From contig JBMGUZ010000035.1 of assembly GCA_051530055.1 (NCBI GenBank), forward strand, positions 1-28,452: a stretch of 28,452 nt of DNA, read 5' to 3'. Positions 1 through 10,050 of the stretch are shown here, piece by piece. The notes under the pieces are model-generated. The model was not told where the DNA came from, did no database searches, and worked only from the letters and a program-made list of their open reading frames with translations. A program made the translations under genes and the position numbers. This DNA comes from Neoechinorhynchus agilis. Taxonomy: Eukaryota > Acanthocephala. Every line of letters begins with the position of its first letter. Position 1 is the stretch's first letter.

Positions 1-241
1 GATCCCAAGTGGGGCATGTCCTACAAATCCTATAACCCACAAAATCTAGAACAAAAAAGATCCTTACGTGATTGATTTTGACAAATAAATGATCATCTTT
101 TTAATTGCCAATTTTATTCGCACTCAAGTGAAACTGCTTTGAGATCTGTCATTTCCTTCATACTATATTTTTGTCAACTGTCTCTAAATCACTAATGACC
201 ATTTTATCTTTTTCAATAGCTTTTTTGATTTATGCCATACA
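1..241. other. AT-rich sequence with no assigned feature
   Basis: No long open frame, RNA gene or repeat with a partner elsewhere in the window was seen here. The stretch leads into the diverged retroelement remnant that begins near 242. Confidence 0.5.
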
Positions 242-495
242 AATAAGTAACGCCACCGCTCTGGATCACTCAGCTTCCGTCCAGCTGTAGTGGTTGAATG
301 AACGGTGCAGCGCTTTCCGTTGCACAGCAAGGCCTATGATTTGCAGTAGGAATGCTCCTGCCCTCGGATCATCAGTGATTCGTTTTAGTCTCTTGGACAA
401 TTAATTGACCAGTTCCTAAGCCGCGGTACCAAAGGACTCGAGTGTCTCAACGCCAAAGGGAACGAAATAATGATTTTGACCCAGGCCCACGTATT
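242..495 (-). pseudogene. Diverged C-terminal remnant of an RLE-type non-LTR retrotransposon (copy D)
   Basis: Read on the minus strand from about 480 downward, one frame gives a VPFGVETLESFG-like segment and then a RITDDPRAGAFLLQ-IIGLAVQR-like segment, ending at a TGA at 266-268. These match in order the extreme C-terminal blocks of the better preserved copies B and C in this window (FVPFGVETYGA, then a segment ending ISIAVQRGNAAS). The family is a non-LTR retrotransposon with an RLE domain. The frame carries in-frame stops and the copy is clearly more diverged than copies A, B and C, so it is an older or different subfamily. Only the last third of the RLE tail remains. Confidence 0.6.
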
Positions 496-786
496 TGCTA
501 CGATCGATTTAAGCATCGGATTTGCACTAAAAAAATCACTGCAAAAGTAAGCAATATTTATCAAATTTGCCATCAAAAGCTGCTAAATTTGAAATTTAGC
601 TTACTTATTAAAATAACATTGCCAAATGAACTAATTGAATCCTCTCACTTAAATGTCGATTTTCACAAAACTCAAGATTCGAATATCGGAGATCGAAAAT
701 GATTTTTTTATTAAATTTCTATTACTACAACCATAATTTTTTTTTCATTTGAATCGAATTTTCAAAATTATTTCGCACACTTGCAA
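496..786. other. AT-rich spacer
   Basis: This is AT-rich sequence with poly-T and poly-A runs between two retroelement fragments. An open frame at 442-702 runs across it but antisense to the retroelement remnant, shows no family motif and is not taken as a gene. Confidence 0.45.
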
Positions 787-956
787 AATTTGGTTACTTT
801 TCTTTACATTCACCACCTCCCACCAAATTCCAGCTTTTGTCCTTCCTCGACCGTCGCCATCACGCTGGCAGCATTGCCCCGTTGTACTGCCAGCGAGATA
901 TTTTGTCGAAGAAATAAGCCTGCTCTTGAGTCTCCGGTTGCCTCTCTCAATTTCTG
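787..956 (-). mobile_element. 3' end fragment of an RLE-type LINE (copy F)
   Basis: The sequence matches the 3' ends of copies C (23558-24027) and A (from 4194). It encodes, on minus, the last residues of the element including a QRGNAAS-type block and the terminal GGRW. Copies F and C share the stop codon plus roughly 20 nt of 3' UTR and then diverge, which fixes the 3' terminus of this subfamily. The 5' side stops at about 956 after the shared TTTCT. This is a 5'-truncated, dead-on-arrival copy, as expected of target-primed reverse transcription. Confidence 0.8.
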
Positions 957-964
957 AACAATGT

Positions 965-1276
965 TTAATCTGATCCGTCTTTTGAATCCTCGAATACCTT
1001 TAAGTGTTCCGGCAATTCGTCATTATTACCAAGGTTGAACAAATGGAACTGTGATTTCGATATGCGATTAAGTGGTTTTCCTATCGGTGGTTTGCGAAAG
1101 AGATCAATCAGATTGGGTGATGCGCCTGTGATTGAGGGATTTACTAACGGGATTTTTCGGTGCGGTACAAAATCAGATAGATCAAGGTCGTTTTTCATGT
1201 TCGATTTTTCACATTTTTCAGAGTTTGTTTCACTGTCAATTTGTAATGGCGTATTGTCATTTATTGAACTGAACAT
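965..1276 (-). CDS. Small hypothetical protein, 103 aa
   Basis: An ATG-initiated open frame of 103 codons runs on the minus strand. The product is hydrophilic, Ser/Asp/Asn-rich, and has a central stretch PSITGASPNLIDLFRKPPIG followed by a more basic segment and an acidic C-terminus. There is no signal peptide, membrane segment or recognisable domain. Its stop codon lies about 10 bp from the border of LINE copy F, so the natural 3' end could have been altered by that insertion. It could be a single-exon gene, the 5' exon of a longer one, or chance. I favour a real exon because composition is balanced and the antisense frame is less protein-like. No function is proposed. Confidence 0.35.
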   Translation of the reverse strand: MFSSINDNTPLQIDSETNSEKCEKSNMKNDLDLSDFVPHRKIPLVNPSITGASPNLIDLFRKPPIGKPLNRISKSQFHLFNLGNNDELPEHLKVFEDSKDGSD

Positions 1277-1684
1277 GGCTCTGTGCGAACCTTTAAACCT
1301 GTTCTTTAAAGATTTTGGTTTGTGATAATGCTAAATAGGGGGTTACTAATGTAAAACTCACGTGTAAAGTCACGTTATCGATAAAAAATGAAGATAAAAT
1401 TAATGTGCATCAGCTGGTTATAATTAAGTTTACCCTAATCATTTTGTTATTATTTCGCACATTATATTGATTCTTTGCTCTAGGCGACGATCCGCATATC
1501 AATAGTTCGAAGCACGGTGCCTTGAGCACCTCTGACAAATGACTAAATTAAAATCTTATAATTTTTTTGGTGATCTCAATACTTTTTTTTCACAAAATGA
1601 TTTTTTTTACAAATTATATCGGCAACATCCAACGGTCTTGAGCAGAGAATCGCTTAAGTACTAGAAATTTTTTTTTGAATTTTT
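1277..1684. other. AT-rich intergenic sequence
   Basis: No coding frame or structured RNA was recognised. Poly-T and poly-A runs are frequent. If the 965-1276 ORF is a gene, its promoter would lie here. Confidence 0.4.
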
Positions 1685-1800
1685 ATGTGTGGCTCAGTCG
1701 GTAGTCTTTTGATAGATTTTTTCCATACACGGCCGAATGGACACACGGTCCACCGATTAAGTCTGGGAAGCGCTGGTATGCGTTCAATGCCCCAAGACCA
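1685..1800 (+). other. Possible tRNA-like (pol III) head, SINE candidate
   Basis: TGGCTCAGTCGG at about 1690 matches the tRNA A-box consensus TRGCNNAGYNGG at every position. About 80 bp further on, CGTTCAATGCC is a partial B-box match (8 of 11 against GGTTCGANTCC). The spacing is long for a tRNA, no cloverleaf was drawn, and no second copy was seen in the window. It could be a SINE head, a tRNA fossil or the 5' end of the LINE that follows. Confidence 0.2.
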
Positions 1801-2118
1801 TGCAAGATCCACACACTTGTCAGCATCTATCTATGTTAAACGGTGTATGGATGACGGATGTTGAAGACAAGGGAGGCGGGACTGTTTTTTGAAGGGGTGT
1901 TGATGTGGGATCGGAGGCTGGACGATTGCCCTGTTACAACTAAAATAGACGTCTCAGCTACTTGGGCAGCAGGCCGGAAATTTATTTGCGGTTTCTGTGC
2001 AGCCGCCTTGCTCAAACCTTGTTCTCCGGTTTCCCCCCTTCCCAATAAGTACTCAAACCCTAACCGCTCCCAAACCCCCAAACCCCAACCCCTTCCATCT
2101 TCAATGTCCCCACCCTAA

Positions 2119-3540
2119 ACCTCTTCTTCTCCCTCGTTTCACCCTCTAAATCCTTTCCACCCACCCTTTGCTGTACCCGCCCTCCAAGACTCCTCTCCAC
2201 ACTCTAATTCGACTTCTCTTCATCAATCTTCTCCATTCCTTAATTCCGTTCCTATCATCTCTCATACCACCCTTCCCTCGTCCCTGCACTCTAAGTCTCA
2301 CTCTAGTCCACCATTAAAACCGAACCCCCCTTCCTCCTCGGCCTCATCTAAAACCTCCAACTCTTCTCTAGCACCCCGTACTGCTAGAAAAAACCATAAA
2401 CCCCTCCCATCCTTCTACGATTACGTTTCAACGTTAGCCCTATCAAAACCTAACACCTTCTCTCCTGTACCCCGATTTTCTAGTAAAAAGCACACGCCCC
2501 CACCGTCCTTCAACGACTACGTTAAGCATCCCTCGCCTCGTAAATTAACTCCTCCTAAACCAATCTCATCCTTGCCACCACTCATCTCTCATCCGCCTAA
2601 AACCACTATTCCGCACTCTACCAAATCTGGAAATTTTCGTTTCGCCCTTCAGAAGCGAAAAATACCTTGGACGCGCACACTACCTCACCTCTTACCACCA
2701 CCTCTTCAACTCCCAATATCCTCTTCCCCCCGAGTTCATCCCGCATGCACAGTTCCCACCTCTATGGTCCCTACACTCAAATCACCCCTTACAACAGTGT
2801 CCACCCACAAATCCCTTACCCCCGAACTACTCCCTCGGTCAACTCCCATCCCTTCTCTCCCTGCTCAGTTTCAACCCTCTCTGTCAGTGTCCACCTCTTA
2901 TGTCCCTTCTAAACATCCCTTTCCAATAATCTTTTATTCTAACACCCGTAGCCTCCTCCGCAAACTGGATGAGCTCCATATAGTGGCCTCTTCTTGCAAC
3001 GCCGACATCCTTGTAATTACGGAAACATGGCTCTCACCCCATAGCAAATTATCTGCCTTTCTTCCAAACTTTCAAGCTTTTCACCTCACAAGGGACTTCC
3101 GAAACAGGGGGAGGCATATCAATCTTCATCCGCGCGCCTCTCTCCCTTACCATTGGTCTTTACCCTACCTTTTCATCTCCGACGATATTGAATGGCTGCA
3201 CATCCAACTTCATCTCCCCCTCCGCAATGGCCAACGTGAGATCTCTATCGCTGGGATTTATCGCCCTCCTTCCTCAAACATCCCCAACACATTTCAACAA
3301 ATAGACCACCTATTTACTGACCTACTTTCCACTTCCTCAGATCACTTCATCACATTGCGCGATTTTAACAAACTGCCGATCCCGCCCTCTCTCATCTCTC
3401 CCAACTCGTTACTTTCCCTACACGCTTCTGCTCCCGCCTTGATAAAATTTTCTCAAACATCAGGCAATACTCGTGCACTACCAAACTTCCCCCCGATCGC
3501 CTCGTCTGACCATTATTCCATCCTTCTCTCCCCCCGATAA
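2119..3540 (+). pseudogene. LINE ORF: Pro/Ser/Thr-rich leader plus APE endonuclease
   Basis: One frame is open for about 1.4 kb. The same frame is open again upstream at 1858-2115, and a single TAA at 2116-2118 separates the two stretches. The leader is low-complexity and contains a repeated module, KNHKPLPSFYDYV and KKHTPPPSFNDYV. The endonuclease part shows FYSNTRSL, then ADILVITETWL (metal-binding Glu), IAGIYRPPSS, a DFN block and a terminal SDHYSI. Two departures matter: the usual GDFN reads RDFN, and the distance from DFN to SDH is short, so part of the domain is lost. An inactive LINE endonuclease is the best call. Confidence 0.75.
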
Positions 3541-3563
3541 ACGTTATCATCATACCCAATCCC

Positions 3564-4193
3564 TTGCTGCATGTGTCAATTCTCTTATCACGCAAAACCG
3601 CTCTCCAGGTCGTTCGAGTCGGTAGATTACTCTTTTCTCCTTCAATCATGTGCTTCCTTTGGCCTCCCAACTTGGCAACTCGCTTGGACTTCCTCTTTCC
3701 TCTCCAACCGCGAACAATATATCTAATGTGGAACTTCTTGTTCCTACTCTCTGCCCATGTCCCCCAAGGCGCCGTACTTTCCCCTCTTATCTTTGACATT
3801 TTTTTAAATGAACTCCATCCCCTCACTCCCTCTACCAAATATTTTCTTTATGCAGATGACCTCACAGTCATTACCATCGCATCTCCCTCTCTCTCCCTCT
3901 CCACAACCATGGACGAGTCCAACCATCTCATTTCCTCGTTCTCCACCCTAAATCTCTCCCTAAATTTATCCAAATCTCTTGAGCTTGTGTCGCATTTCCA
4001 AACGCAATCTTATCCCCGCGCCTCTCCCCACCCAACACTCCTCTTCTCTCCGAATACTGGGCCTGATTTTACAAGAAAACCTTATATGGGATGCCCACAT
4101 TTCATTTACAGTCTCTAAAGCAAACCCTCGTCTTTACCTTCTTTTTTTGATAAACGATAAATGTATTAAATCAATCTTCATCTCTCGACAATT
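3564..4193 (+). pseudogene. LINE reverse transcriptase, C-terminal half
   Basis: The frame starting near 3564 contains HVPQGAVLSPLIFDIFLNEL followed by KYFLYADDLTVI. These are RT motif B and the catalytic YADD of motif C. Near 4000 the similarity passes to another frame (ILGLILQENLIWDAHISF), the thumb motif LGL..N..W..HI, so there is a frameshift between YADD and thumb. A related thumb is encoded at 17900-18200. Motif A of the RT is missing. Confidence 0.75.
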
Positions 4194-4400
4194 AACACAC
4201 TCACCACCTCCCGCCGAATTCCAGCTTTTGTCCTTCCTCGACCGTCGCCATCACGCTGGCAGCATTGCCCCGTTGTACTGCTAGCGAGATATTTTGTCGA
4301 AGGAATACGCCTGCTCTTGAGTCTCCGGTTGCCTCTCTCAATTTCTTCGAGAGATCCTGGAGCAGAGAGAGTGCCGAGCTGCCGAGCGCTCCATACGTCT

Positions 4401-5291
4401 CTACCCCAAAGGGGACAAAATAGTGAGCCCTCGATAAGTGAAGATATTTCCGTATTTCCTCTCTTCCGCTGCACTAACGGCACCACCGGCGATTTCGAGG
4501 GAGTAGGGGATGTTGCTGGCTGCGAGGGTATCCACACACGTAGCGTCCCAGAGAAGGCATTTGCCCTCCCGCCACGGGAAGACCGAAATTCCATCGGGCC
4601 TATGGCGGTCTAGTCTACAGAGGTGGGCGGGTTCCAGGATGTTCGGGAAGTTTGCCGTTCTCAAAGCCCGAGAAATTGCGTTATTGATTTCAGCATGGCG
4701 TGAGAATCTTCCTCCTCACCTTCGGCCAACGAGACCGTGTCGCCCGAAAGCATCAACCAAAGACCCACATCGACAGCGATGGGGCATGCATATCGGGCGA
4801 CCAAGCCTTAAGGACACCGCGATCCTCGTTACCTCATCAGTGAGAAGACTTCCCACAGATGCCAGAGGAACAGCCCCCAACCACGCCCCCGATTCTCGTG
4901 TCGAAACTGCCAACAATCTAGCTCGGACGTCCCCATCGCGAGAACCTGAAAGTAGAGAGCTGCGAGCTCTCGCGACGAGAGGTATGTCCCAGATCGACTG
5001 TCTGAGGCCATTCACGGGAACATGGTTAGCGGGTGTCTGCTGGCACCATTCTTCAACTGCCACCACAAAGTCCTGGTCAAGACAAAACTTTCCCCTCAGA
5101 ATTATCTTCGCTATCGGTTGACTCCCTTCATACGATCCAAGAAAGGCTGGCAAGGCAAGGTCTACTAGCGCCCAAATGCCCAATCCCCCAGATGACACAG
5201 GCAATGAAGCTTGTCGCCACTCCTCATCTGAGAGCTGGACATTTAAAATGCGCTCGAGACAAGCCCTCACCTTGTTGTCGAGCTTAGCCAA
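4401..5291 (-). pseudogene. Copy A: RT thumb, CCHC knuckle and RLE endonuclease
   Basis: The frame 5291-4716 runs from RT thumb (ILNVQLSDEEWRQASLPVSS, then GGLG) to the knuckle CRCGSLVDAFGRHGLVG, where the last Cys of the C-x-C-x8-H-x3-C pattern is replaced by Gly. After a frame change the sequence continues as NILEPAHLCRL, RHRPDGISVFPW and LLWDATCVDTLAAS. RPDG followed by WDATCVD fits the PD...D core of an RLE nuclease. Copy C at 23558-24027 encodes the same tail in one open frame and shows what is broken here. Confidence 0.8.
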
Positions 5292-5337
5292 TGTTCGTTC
5301 TTTATCAGAAATAACGCTTCGTGGGCCGAGAGAGCGC

Positions 5338-5805
5338 TCACCCTATCGCACAGCAACGAAAGTTTCGGTATGATACGGCCGATCTCAGATTCGACATTTG
5401 AATCAAAGACGGAACTATCCACGAGGCGGAGTTGCTCTGGAACGCTCCCTTGACTTTGACAGCGTCTTCGATATTTAATACTAGGAGCTCACACTTTTCA
5501 GCATTAAGCTCAACGCCCAATCTCGCAGTCTCCCTAATCAGCGTCTCCAAATCGTGCAGTACAACGGAGGGATCACCTCCGAGCGTAGCGTCATCCAAGT
5601 ACCAAGCGCTGAAGCTGGAATGGAGAGAGTGCGCTATTGGATTTACTGTTAGGGAGAATGCGATTGGACCGAGAGGATCTCTTTGCTGCACTCCTCTTTC
5701 GGACCAAATGAGGTGGTCTTCGAAAAGCAAAGGAGTCGCCGTCCCGTAGGCATTGAGAAAATACTGGAAGGCTTCTGATGCGTGATCTCTAATAGCGCAG
5801 AACAT
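5338..5805 (-). pseudogene. Copy A: reverse transcriptase palm
   Basis: The frame contains GVQQRDPLGPIAFSLTVNPI followed by FSAWYLDDATLGGDPSV. The YLDD catalytic pair is present. The motif B equivalent has Arg for the Gly seen in copies B and E. Downstream LIRETARLGVELNAEKCELL matches the block LGIEINSQKCELL in copy B. The motif A region that should precede it is lost. Confidence 0.8.
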
Positions 5806-5958
5806 GCTTTCTCTATTGAGAGAGTTAAAGGCATTCTAAAAATAACACTTAAGAATCACGCACGGCTCTGAACTCCTCGTAGTAAAGCTTGTGGGCGCGT
5901 GGACGATAGCTTCCGCCCCGCAGGATGTGCAGCAGCCCAGTTGGACTGGGCGAAGTTG

Positions 5959-7133
5959 CTACCCAGTTTTCTCTGTGATACGTTTACAGAGAATTTTTGC
6001 TGCAAGTCGGCGTATAGTCGAAGATACGGCGATGGGACGAATCCCACCTTCTTTTTTTGTGAGGGCACATAATGATGCTCGGAAAAATAGGTCTTTTGCA
6101 ACGGGATTCAGGTCCTCTCCAGTCAGGCGGTCGACTAACCGAGAAAGCGCACTTTCTAGAGAGAGCTGCTTCACAGCCCGTCCCATTTGCAAAAGATGAT
6201 ATGGTCTTTTTTAACTCTAAAATTTGAGTGGGTGAGCTGTTTTGTATGGGAGGAAATGGGTGTTTTGACCGGAGTATTTGTACTGTCGCGTTGTATCCTT
6301 GTGCAAAACTGTCGGAGGATGACAATAACCGAACAGCCTCCCGAACATCTCCGTCCGCAAGCTTCGAAGAGACACGTTCAGCCAGGGATCGCTTTGAAAA
6401 ACGGCAACGAAACCCCTCCTTCGTGCGTCCTTTACGAACCTCGCGAAATTTCATTTCGAAATTACTAAATATTTGTTCGAATTAGGCCACCTTTTCTTTG
6501 ATTGTTGATGTCAAAGAAACTCCAGAATCATCACTGGTGCAAAGGACTAAGCGCGGGAATGCGAAGAGCCGTGTCCATGATGGCGTACAGTTCTTTTGGA
6601 GGCAATCGTTGAGCAATCCCGTAAATGCTTTGGCGACCTGATATCGTGCGCCCTTTGAAATCCGTTTCAGGACGTTCCTGGGCAGAACCCGCACGATATC
6701 AGGTATCGAAATAGAGTCAATGGTGATTTGAGAGGTCCCAGGCATAAACAAATCGGTTGATGGTGGTGGAGAACCCGACCCGCTACAGCGGAGATCCCCC
6801 CAAATTGGATAATTTAAAAGACTTACCGCAAACCGAACACAAACCAGTAGAGACGCGTGGTAGCCCGGTAGCGTTGGTCTTCTCAGGTTGAGCGCGATCG
6901 ATAAGTGGCGCGTTCAAATTGTCTGCGTTGGGCGTTTCTTCGGTTCTTTCACTTGGCTCATTTTGGGCGGGCAAGTTTACGTCTTCATAATGTTGGTCAG
7001 CATCCAGGTTCCGAGCGAAGCGAGGAACGTGCCGTCCTCGAGCGAAGCGAGGGGACGGCATCGGTGTCGTCGGTGGTGGAGGCGGCATCATTGTCGTCGG
7101 GGAATCTAAGTACAGTGTGAATTTAATCATCAC
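5959..7133 (-). pseudogene. Copy A: N-terminal zinc finger, linker and RT fingers
   Basis: This part is split over several frames. 7133-6783 has a PPPPPTTPMPSPRFARGR start, two PRFAR repeats and, near its end, LCSVCGKSFKLSNLG, which looks like the first half of a C2H2 finger. 6751-6482 and 6454-6190 give LPRNVLKRISKGARYQVA and LADGDVREAVRLLSSSDSFA, both conserved in copy B. 6192-5959 gives LCALTKKEGGIRPIAVSST, the RT fingers block (motif 2a region). The DNA-binding fingers and RT fingers are thus recognisable but out of frame with each other. Confidence 0.7.
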
Positions 7134-7254
7134 CCATGTTTGTAAATTAAAATTCCTTTAAATTTTTCGCCATGAACAAACATAAATAATTAAACACTGA
7201 GGGATTCATTCTCTATTATCAGAATTGCACATCCTCAGTTAAAAAAGACATTTA

Positions 7255-7326
7255 ACAAAATGCTTATTAAACTAGACTTCACGAAAGCTTTTGACTCCAT
7301 GAGCAGGATTTTCTTATACATAGTAG
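7255..7326 (+). pseudogene. LINE RT fragment (motif A), left of the PLE1 insertion
   Basis: The plus strand encodes MLIKLDFTKAFDSMSRIFLY, the RT motif A with its catalytic Asp. It stops where the PLE inverted repeat begins. The RT resumes on the far side at 12949 with LEFPPIEIK. The element resembles the LINE at the right window edge, which has VDLSQTFDKISLSF at the equivalent place. Confidence 0.7.
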
Positions 7327-7465
7327 TTTATTGATAGTTGCAACCTTATTAACCTCCCCGATGACTGATTTATTTGTACGAATTTTCGTCTGCATGCAGA
7401 CCTCTTCAGGTATCTAGAATAGTACGTGGTGAGTGTAGCTTGAGCAGAACTCGGGTGCCCGGGGT
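7327..7465. repeat. Left inverted terminal repeat of PLE1
   Basis: Its reverse complement matches 12810-12948 with about four mismatches over 139 bp (roughly 97 percent, counted by eye). It starts with TTTATTGATAGTTGCAACC and loses similarity just after GTGCCCGGGGT. It contains a minus-strand hammerhead-like motif at 7384-7409. Confidence 0.85.
7384..7409 (-). ncRNA. Hammerhead-like ribozyme motif in the left PLE1 repeat
   Basis: On the minus strand the order is CTGAAGA (7409-7403), one extra G, the hairpin GTCTG-CATG-CAGAC and GAAA (7387-7384). CUGANGA and GAAA flanking stem II form the catalytic core of hammerhead ribozymes. One purine more than the canonical core lies between CUGANGA and the stem. 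Stems I and III were not convincingly drawn, so activity is unproven. Confidence 0.5.
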
Positions 7466-7496
7466 CACAATCAGAACGCAGTATTGCAACGACTCC

Positions 7497-9471
7497 ATGA
7501 ATTATATCTACAGACTGGTGAGATGTGAAGAAGGGCTTAACAAAATGTCCGCTTCAATTGCATTTTTGAACAAATGCCTCCAAAATGGTATAACTCCAAT
7601 AAGCGCAAGATCAAAAAGCGGGATAATTGGATTTGAAGGATCGGAATTTCAGAACAAAAATCAGAAAAAACTAATGAAATTCGCAGTAAAAAACACAAAG
7701 ACAAGAATTAGTAGATTGAAACCGATCACGACGAGGATTTGGGAAAAGCTTGTTCTTATACTGAAAACAAAAGATATACTATTGGTCAACGAATTTATCA
7801 ATCAGAAGATCACTGAAGCGAACACTATCATCCTTCAAGGACACCAAAAAAGTTTATGAAACTTAGAAAAACCAACCAGGACCCTAGATCGAGTAATAAA
7901 TCAATCATAAACTGGTCGGAACGGAAGTTATCCGAATCAGAAGAGGAGGTTCTAAGACTTGGACCGAATTTCATACATAAAACAAAGGTTAAGGATATAG
8001 AAATGCGATGTGACACAGAAATCATGGTCAGTAGATTGCCAAACGACATGATAGGTGGAATTATAGATTATGATCTGAGAGCGAGACGAATGTCTGAGAA
8101 GTACCGAAAAGACGATAACTTGACGCCGGAACAAAGAGCCGCTCTGAAAAATTTGTCAAAAGATGCATCAATCTGCATGTGTAAAGCAGACAAAGGGCTC
8201 GAGTTAGTTATTTTGAACTCAGCAGACTATATTCCAGCAGGTTACAGGTTATTACGGTCAGAACAATTCAACACACTTGATTATGATCCTACAGAAAAGA
8301 GGGAAAAAGAAATGAACAAAATATTGCTAGAGTTGAAGAAAGCAGCTAAAATCACAGAGGAGACATATCGAAGATGCAGATTTAATAATGCAACAACCGC
8401 ATATATGTATCTACTACCTAAGATACATAAACCGAAACTCCAAGTCAGACCGGTCATAGCGGCGTATGTTTCGTTTAACCACTCGTTGGCGAAAATGCTG
8501 AACACATGTATTAGGGGCTGTAGACCACTAAACGAACATGGAGTTTTGAACGGAGCGGAATCTTCCATCAAACACATCCTGGTTTATAACGGCCGATATT
8601 AAAACTTTATTCACTAACATTCCTCTTCACGAGACCACTGAGTTGACGGCTAAAATACTCGAGAAAAACTGTGGCGAACCAAAACTGAACTTGACCACAT
8701 GGTCTAAACTACTAACACTATGCACGAAAAAATCAGCATTCAAATTCAACGACAGTATTTTCGAACAAGTGGACGGAGTGGCGATGGGGTCGCCACTAGG
8801 ACCAGTATTAGCAGACATATACCTGGTTAATTATGAGAAGGATATAAAAAACGATATAAGAGGATTAACCCACTGGTGGAGGTATGTTGATGATGTTTGC
8901 ATGGTATTCAACAATGATCTTAGTGATTTAGAGGTTGAAAGTATACTTAACGCTAAAAATCCGTCGATCCAGTGGACAATTGAGTGAGAGATAAACAATC
9001 GCATATCTTTTCTGGAAGTGGAAATAGTGAAACATATGGACAGAATCGAAACAAAGGTATACAGAAAACCCAACATAAACTGGCACACAAGTAAATGGAC
9101 ATCACATTCTATTCAGGAGAGCTATGAGAATATGCTCCGAGGAGAAAGGACAGAGGCAAGAAATTGACTCAATAACATCAATGCTCAGAGAGGAGGGATA
9201 TCCTAATTGGGCAATTAAAAGGTCCTTAATGAAGACGAGGATGAGTTTTCAGCGAGAGAAGAATGAGACGAACACTACATCGAAAAACAACCCGAAACCC
9301 ACCGCCAATCAGAAAATATTCTTGGAATCAAAATTCATCAATGAAGCAACTCTGAACAAATTACAACATCTTATAAGAAGATGCAAGACCCACTCGGTGT
9401 CAATATATTCTAAAGCAGCAACGAAGTTGGCGGGTATATTCAAAAAGCAACCAAAACAAGAGGATAAAAGT
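7497..9471 (+). pseudogene. PLE1 reverse transcriptase (fossil)
   Basis: A likely start is the ATG at 7497, just inside the left repeat. Recognisable blocks in order are SASIAFLNKCLQNGITP (N-terminal region), LSKDASICMCKADKG (RT motif 1 region), LLPKIHKPKLQVRPV, GVAMGSPLGPVLADIYL (motif B) and WWRYVDDVCMVF (catalytic YVDD), followed by a VYRKPNINWHTSKW thumb block. KIHKP and YVDD are typical of Penelope-type RTs. The sequence is spread over several frames, so it is broken by a few interruptions, and it ends at the insertion of copy B. Confidence 0.85.
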
Positions 9472-9484
9472 ATGATCCTATTCT

Positions 9485-9949
9485 CTCCGCCGTCGCTGCT
9501 CCTCCTGGACCTTTTTTCGAGTGGCTGATGTTGGAGTTTGCCAACGTGTCCACACACGTTGCATCCCACAACAAACATTTTCCCTCCCGCCAAGGAAATA
9601 CGGTCACGCCATCAGGGCGTCTTCCATCTAATCTACAAAGATTATTGGATTCTAGAATGTTTGAGAGGGAAAGCGTTTTTAGAGTCCTACTCAGAATGGC
9701 ATTGATTTCAGCATGCCTTGGAAATCGTCCCGCTGACGTCTTGCATATGAGACCGTGTCTCCCCGAAGAGTCCACTATAGTGCCGCAGCGGCAGCGATGC
9801 GGGATGCCAATCGGTAGACCTAATCTCAAGGATACTGCGATCCTGACGACTGAGTCAGCAAGGAAATTTCCAAGTTTACCTACAGGGAGAGCATTCAGCC
9901 ACGCTCCCGACTCCTTCGTGGAACAGGCTACCAGCCGGACCTGAGACAC
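9485..9949 (-). pseudogene. Copy B inverted arm: CCHC knuckle and RLE endonuclease
   Basis: One open frame gives GAWLNALPVGKLGNFL, the complete knuckle CRCGTIVDSSGRHGLIC (C-x-C-x8-H-x3-C), RHAEINAIL, RRPDGVTVFPWREGK and LLWDATCVDTLANS. These are the zinc knuckle and PD...D motifs of the RLE, better preserved than in copy A. The frame ends in unrelated residues at the inversion breakpoint near 9474, where PLE1 sequence begins. Confidence 0.85.
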
Positions 9950-10050
9950 CTCATCCAGAAGATCTTTGAAAGAGTTGTGAATCTTCTGAACAAGAGGAAT
10001 GTCTCAAGACGACTGTTTGCACTTATTTGCGGGGAGCTGGTTGATGCCTG

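Larger units (their letters stand above)
1836..4193 (+). mobile_element. Non-LTR retrotransposon with APE endonuclease and RT (LINE-1 of this window)
   Basis: Layout in order is a Pro/Ser/Thr-rich leader (1858-2920), an APE-like endonuclease (about 2920-3540), and the second half of a reverse transcriptase with VPQGAVLSP and FLYADDLTVI motifs (about 3755-3900) followed by RT thumb sequence to about 4190. The clade appears CR1/Jockey-like on endonuclease plus RT motifs, but I cannot assign it firmly. The first half of the RT (fingers and motif A) is absent between 3540 and 3755, so the copy carries a large internal deletion. RLE element copy A interrupts or abuts it at about 4193, and the missing 3' end was not found beyond 7133. 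Confidence 0.75.
4194..7133 (-). mobile_element. RLE-type non-LTR retrotransposon, nearly full length (copy A)
   Basis: On the minus strand the order is an N-terminal Pro-rich segment with a C2H2-type zinc-finger start (7133-6783), a linker with the ADGDVREAVRLL block (6751-5984), RT pieces (6192-5338) and the C-terminal zinc knuckle plus RLE tail (5291-4194). This is the architecture of early-branching site-selective LINEs (R2, R4, NeSL and relatives). I do not assign a clade. Several frameshifts, a missing RT core between about 5860 and 5800, and a changed motif (VQQRDP where copies B and E have VQQGDP) make it non-functional. It lies against LINE-1 on the left. No clear target-site duplication was found. 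Confidence 0.85.

Noticed and set aside
1685-1800. A true tRNA gene
   Set aside because: A perfect A box, but a weak B box at excessive distance and no cloverleaf.
4178-4594. 138-codon minus frame over the 3' part of copy A as a separate protein
   Set aside because: It is largely an alternative frame of the RLE tail. Copy C shows the correct frame.
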